Positions 63,515-64,000 of a stretch of DNA of 64,000 bases are shown in pieces. Position 1 is the first letter of the stretch; every line of letters starts with the position of its first letter. The stretch is from Caminibacter pacificus. GTDB lineage: Bacteria > Campylobacterota > Campylobacteria > Campylobacterales > Nautiliaceae. Where the stretch lies: assembly GCF_003752135.1 (NCBI RefSeq), contig NZ_RJVK01000001.1, positions 186,001 to 250,000 on the forward strand, written 5' to 3'. The notes beneath the pieces were generated by a model, which saw only the letters and a list, made by a program, of their open reading frames with translations, made no database searches and was not told where the DNA came from. Position numbers and translations under genes: made by a program.

Positions 63515-64000
63515 TTAAATGAATATCGCGCTCATATATCCCACAACTTGGCTTTCATCGCCGCTTACATCGGCACTTGTTCTATAATCTACGATAAATG
63601 GAGTTAGTCCGAGCTCGCTTGCGGCTATAATCATTGCGCTCACTCCTATTTTACCGCATGCTTCACATTTATCAAGTGCTTGTAAATCAAGATTTTGCAC
63701 CGCTTCAAGACAATTATAATCAAGTGCGTTTGCGGTTTTTAGGTCGTAATAATGGCTCAAATCCGTAGAAATTACCACTAAAGAGCCATCTTCTATCGCA
63801 TATTCGATAATATTTTTTAATTTTTCAGGCGAATAATTGCCATAGATTAGTTCTACAACAGGAATAGGACCGAAATAGTGATAAATAAACGGCATTTGCA
63901 CTTCGGTAGAATGTTCTTGGTGCACTTCTTCTAAGTTTTGTACGCCGAAATTTTCTATAAGACTTTTTGCAAACTCTCTATCTATTGGCAAAAGCCCGCA
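63515..64000 (-). CDS. Memo-family protein (AmmeMemoRadiSam system protein B), 5' end cut by window edge
   Basis: The frame is open to the right edge; 161 C-terminal residues are visible. The Memo fold is marked by HQEHSTEVQMPFIYHYFG, VVISTDLSHYYD and CGKIGVSAMIIAASELG. In other bacteria Memo-type proteins (AmmeMemoRadiSam B) occur with an AMMECR1 protein and a radical SAM enzyme; metal-binding histidines of the family are present (EHS, LSHY). The other two members are not visible here. A TTG at 63991 would be internal, not the true start. Confidence 0.85.
   Translation of the reverse strand, partial: CGLLPIDREFAKSLIENFGVQNLEEVHQEHSTEVQMPFIYHYFGPIPVVELIYGNYSPEKLKNIIEYAIEDGSLVVISTDLSHYYDLKTANALDYNCLEAVQNLDLQALDKCEACGKIGVSAMIIAASELGLTPFIVDYRTSADVSGDESQVVGYMSAIFI

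Overview
The window looks like chromosome of a thermophilic or mesophilic hydrogen-oxidising member of the Campylobacterota, most likely Nautiliaceae (Nautilia, Caminibacter or Lebetimonas). Four things point that way: AT-rich, tightly packed genes; gene blocks I recall from Campylobacter (bamD-lon, fliW-proC-pseudopilins, flgA/ubiX/coaD/tmk); an hrcA-grpE-dnaK operon; and a complete Coo-type group 4 NiFe hydrogenase beside a soluble-looking fumarate reductase, as expected of an anaerobic autotroph using the reductive TCA cycle. The species is inference. I see no rRNA, tRNA, CRISPR array or insertion sequence, and no gene-free stretch longer than about 210 bases.

Layout. 1-861: the tail of a very AT-rich defence-type pair, the C-terminus of an AAA ATPase followed by an HNH nuclease of the PtuB/TIGR02646 type (Septu or retron effector), abutting ruvB. 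842-6136: ruvB, an AI-2E-family permease and the heat-shock operon hrcA-grpE-dnaK behind a perfect sigma70 promoter. 6344-19123: twelve same-strand genes with gaps of at most 32 bases: cooMKLXUH, a CooF-like polyferredoxin, hypA, a GltD-like NADPH flavoprotein, and the A, B and HdrB-like subunits of a fumarate reductase with no membrane anchor. 19162-28605: a flavoprotein reductase, proA, a Ppx/GppA phosphatase, ilvBH, lpxD and nifSU. 28652-43003: a c-di-GMP and chemotaxis region (EAL protein, diguanylate cyclase, MCP, PAS-GAF-GGDEF-EAL protein) interleaved with a second FrdA/NadB-like flavoprotein, glcD, exoA, dedA and aspC. 42976-51751 (mostly minus strand): cysE, tmk, coaD, ubiX, flgA, lon, bamD, valS. 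51871-59841: fliW, proC, three pseudopilins, hpf, and the classical rpmH-rnpA-yidD-yidC-jag-mnmE block. 59857-64000: a YqeY-like gene, a YqjE/YqjD-like membrane pair, a large NAD-glutamate dehydrogenase, a 19-codon basic micro-ORF and a truncated Memo-family gene.

How the genes may work together. The Coo hydrogenase lacks a CO dehydrogenase partner in this window. It probably oxidises H2, using the ion gradient to reduce ferredoxin; CooF would carry the electrons. The GltD-like protein and FrdAB-HdrB-like genes follow directly, suggesting one co-regulated route from H2 through ferredoxin or NADPH to fumarate. This is the strongest candidate for an undescribed system here.

Other points of note: two genes (flgA, rnpA) have no canonical start codon; nifS has a highly structured leader that pairs with its ribosome-binding site; two degenerate C-poor repeat tracts lie after proA and nifS; and a tiny basic peptide has a perfect ribosome-binding site.
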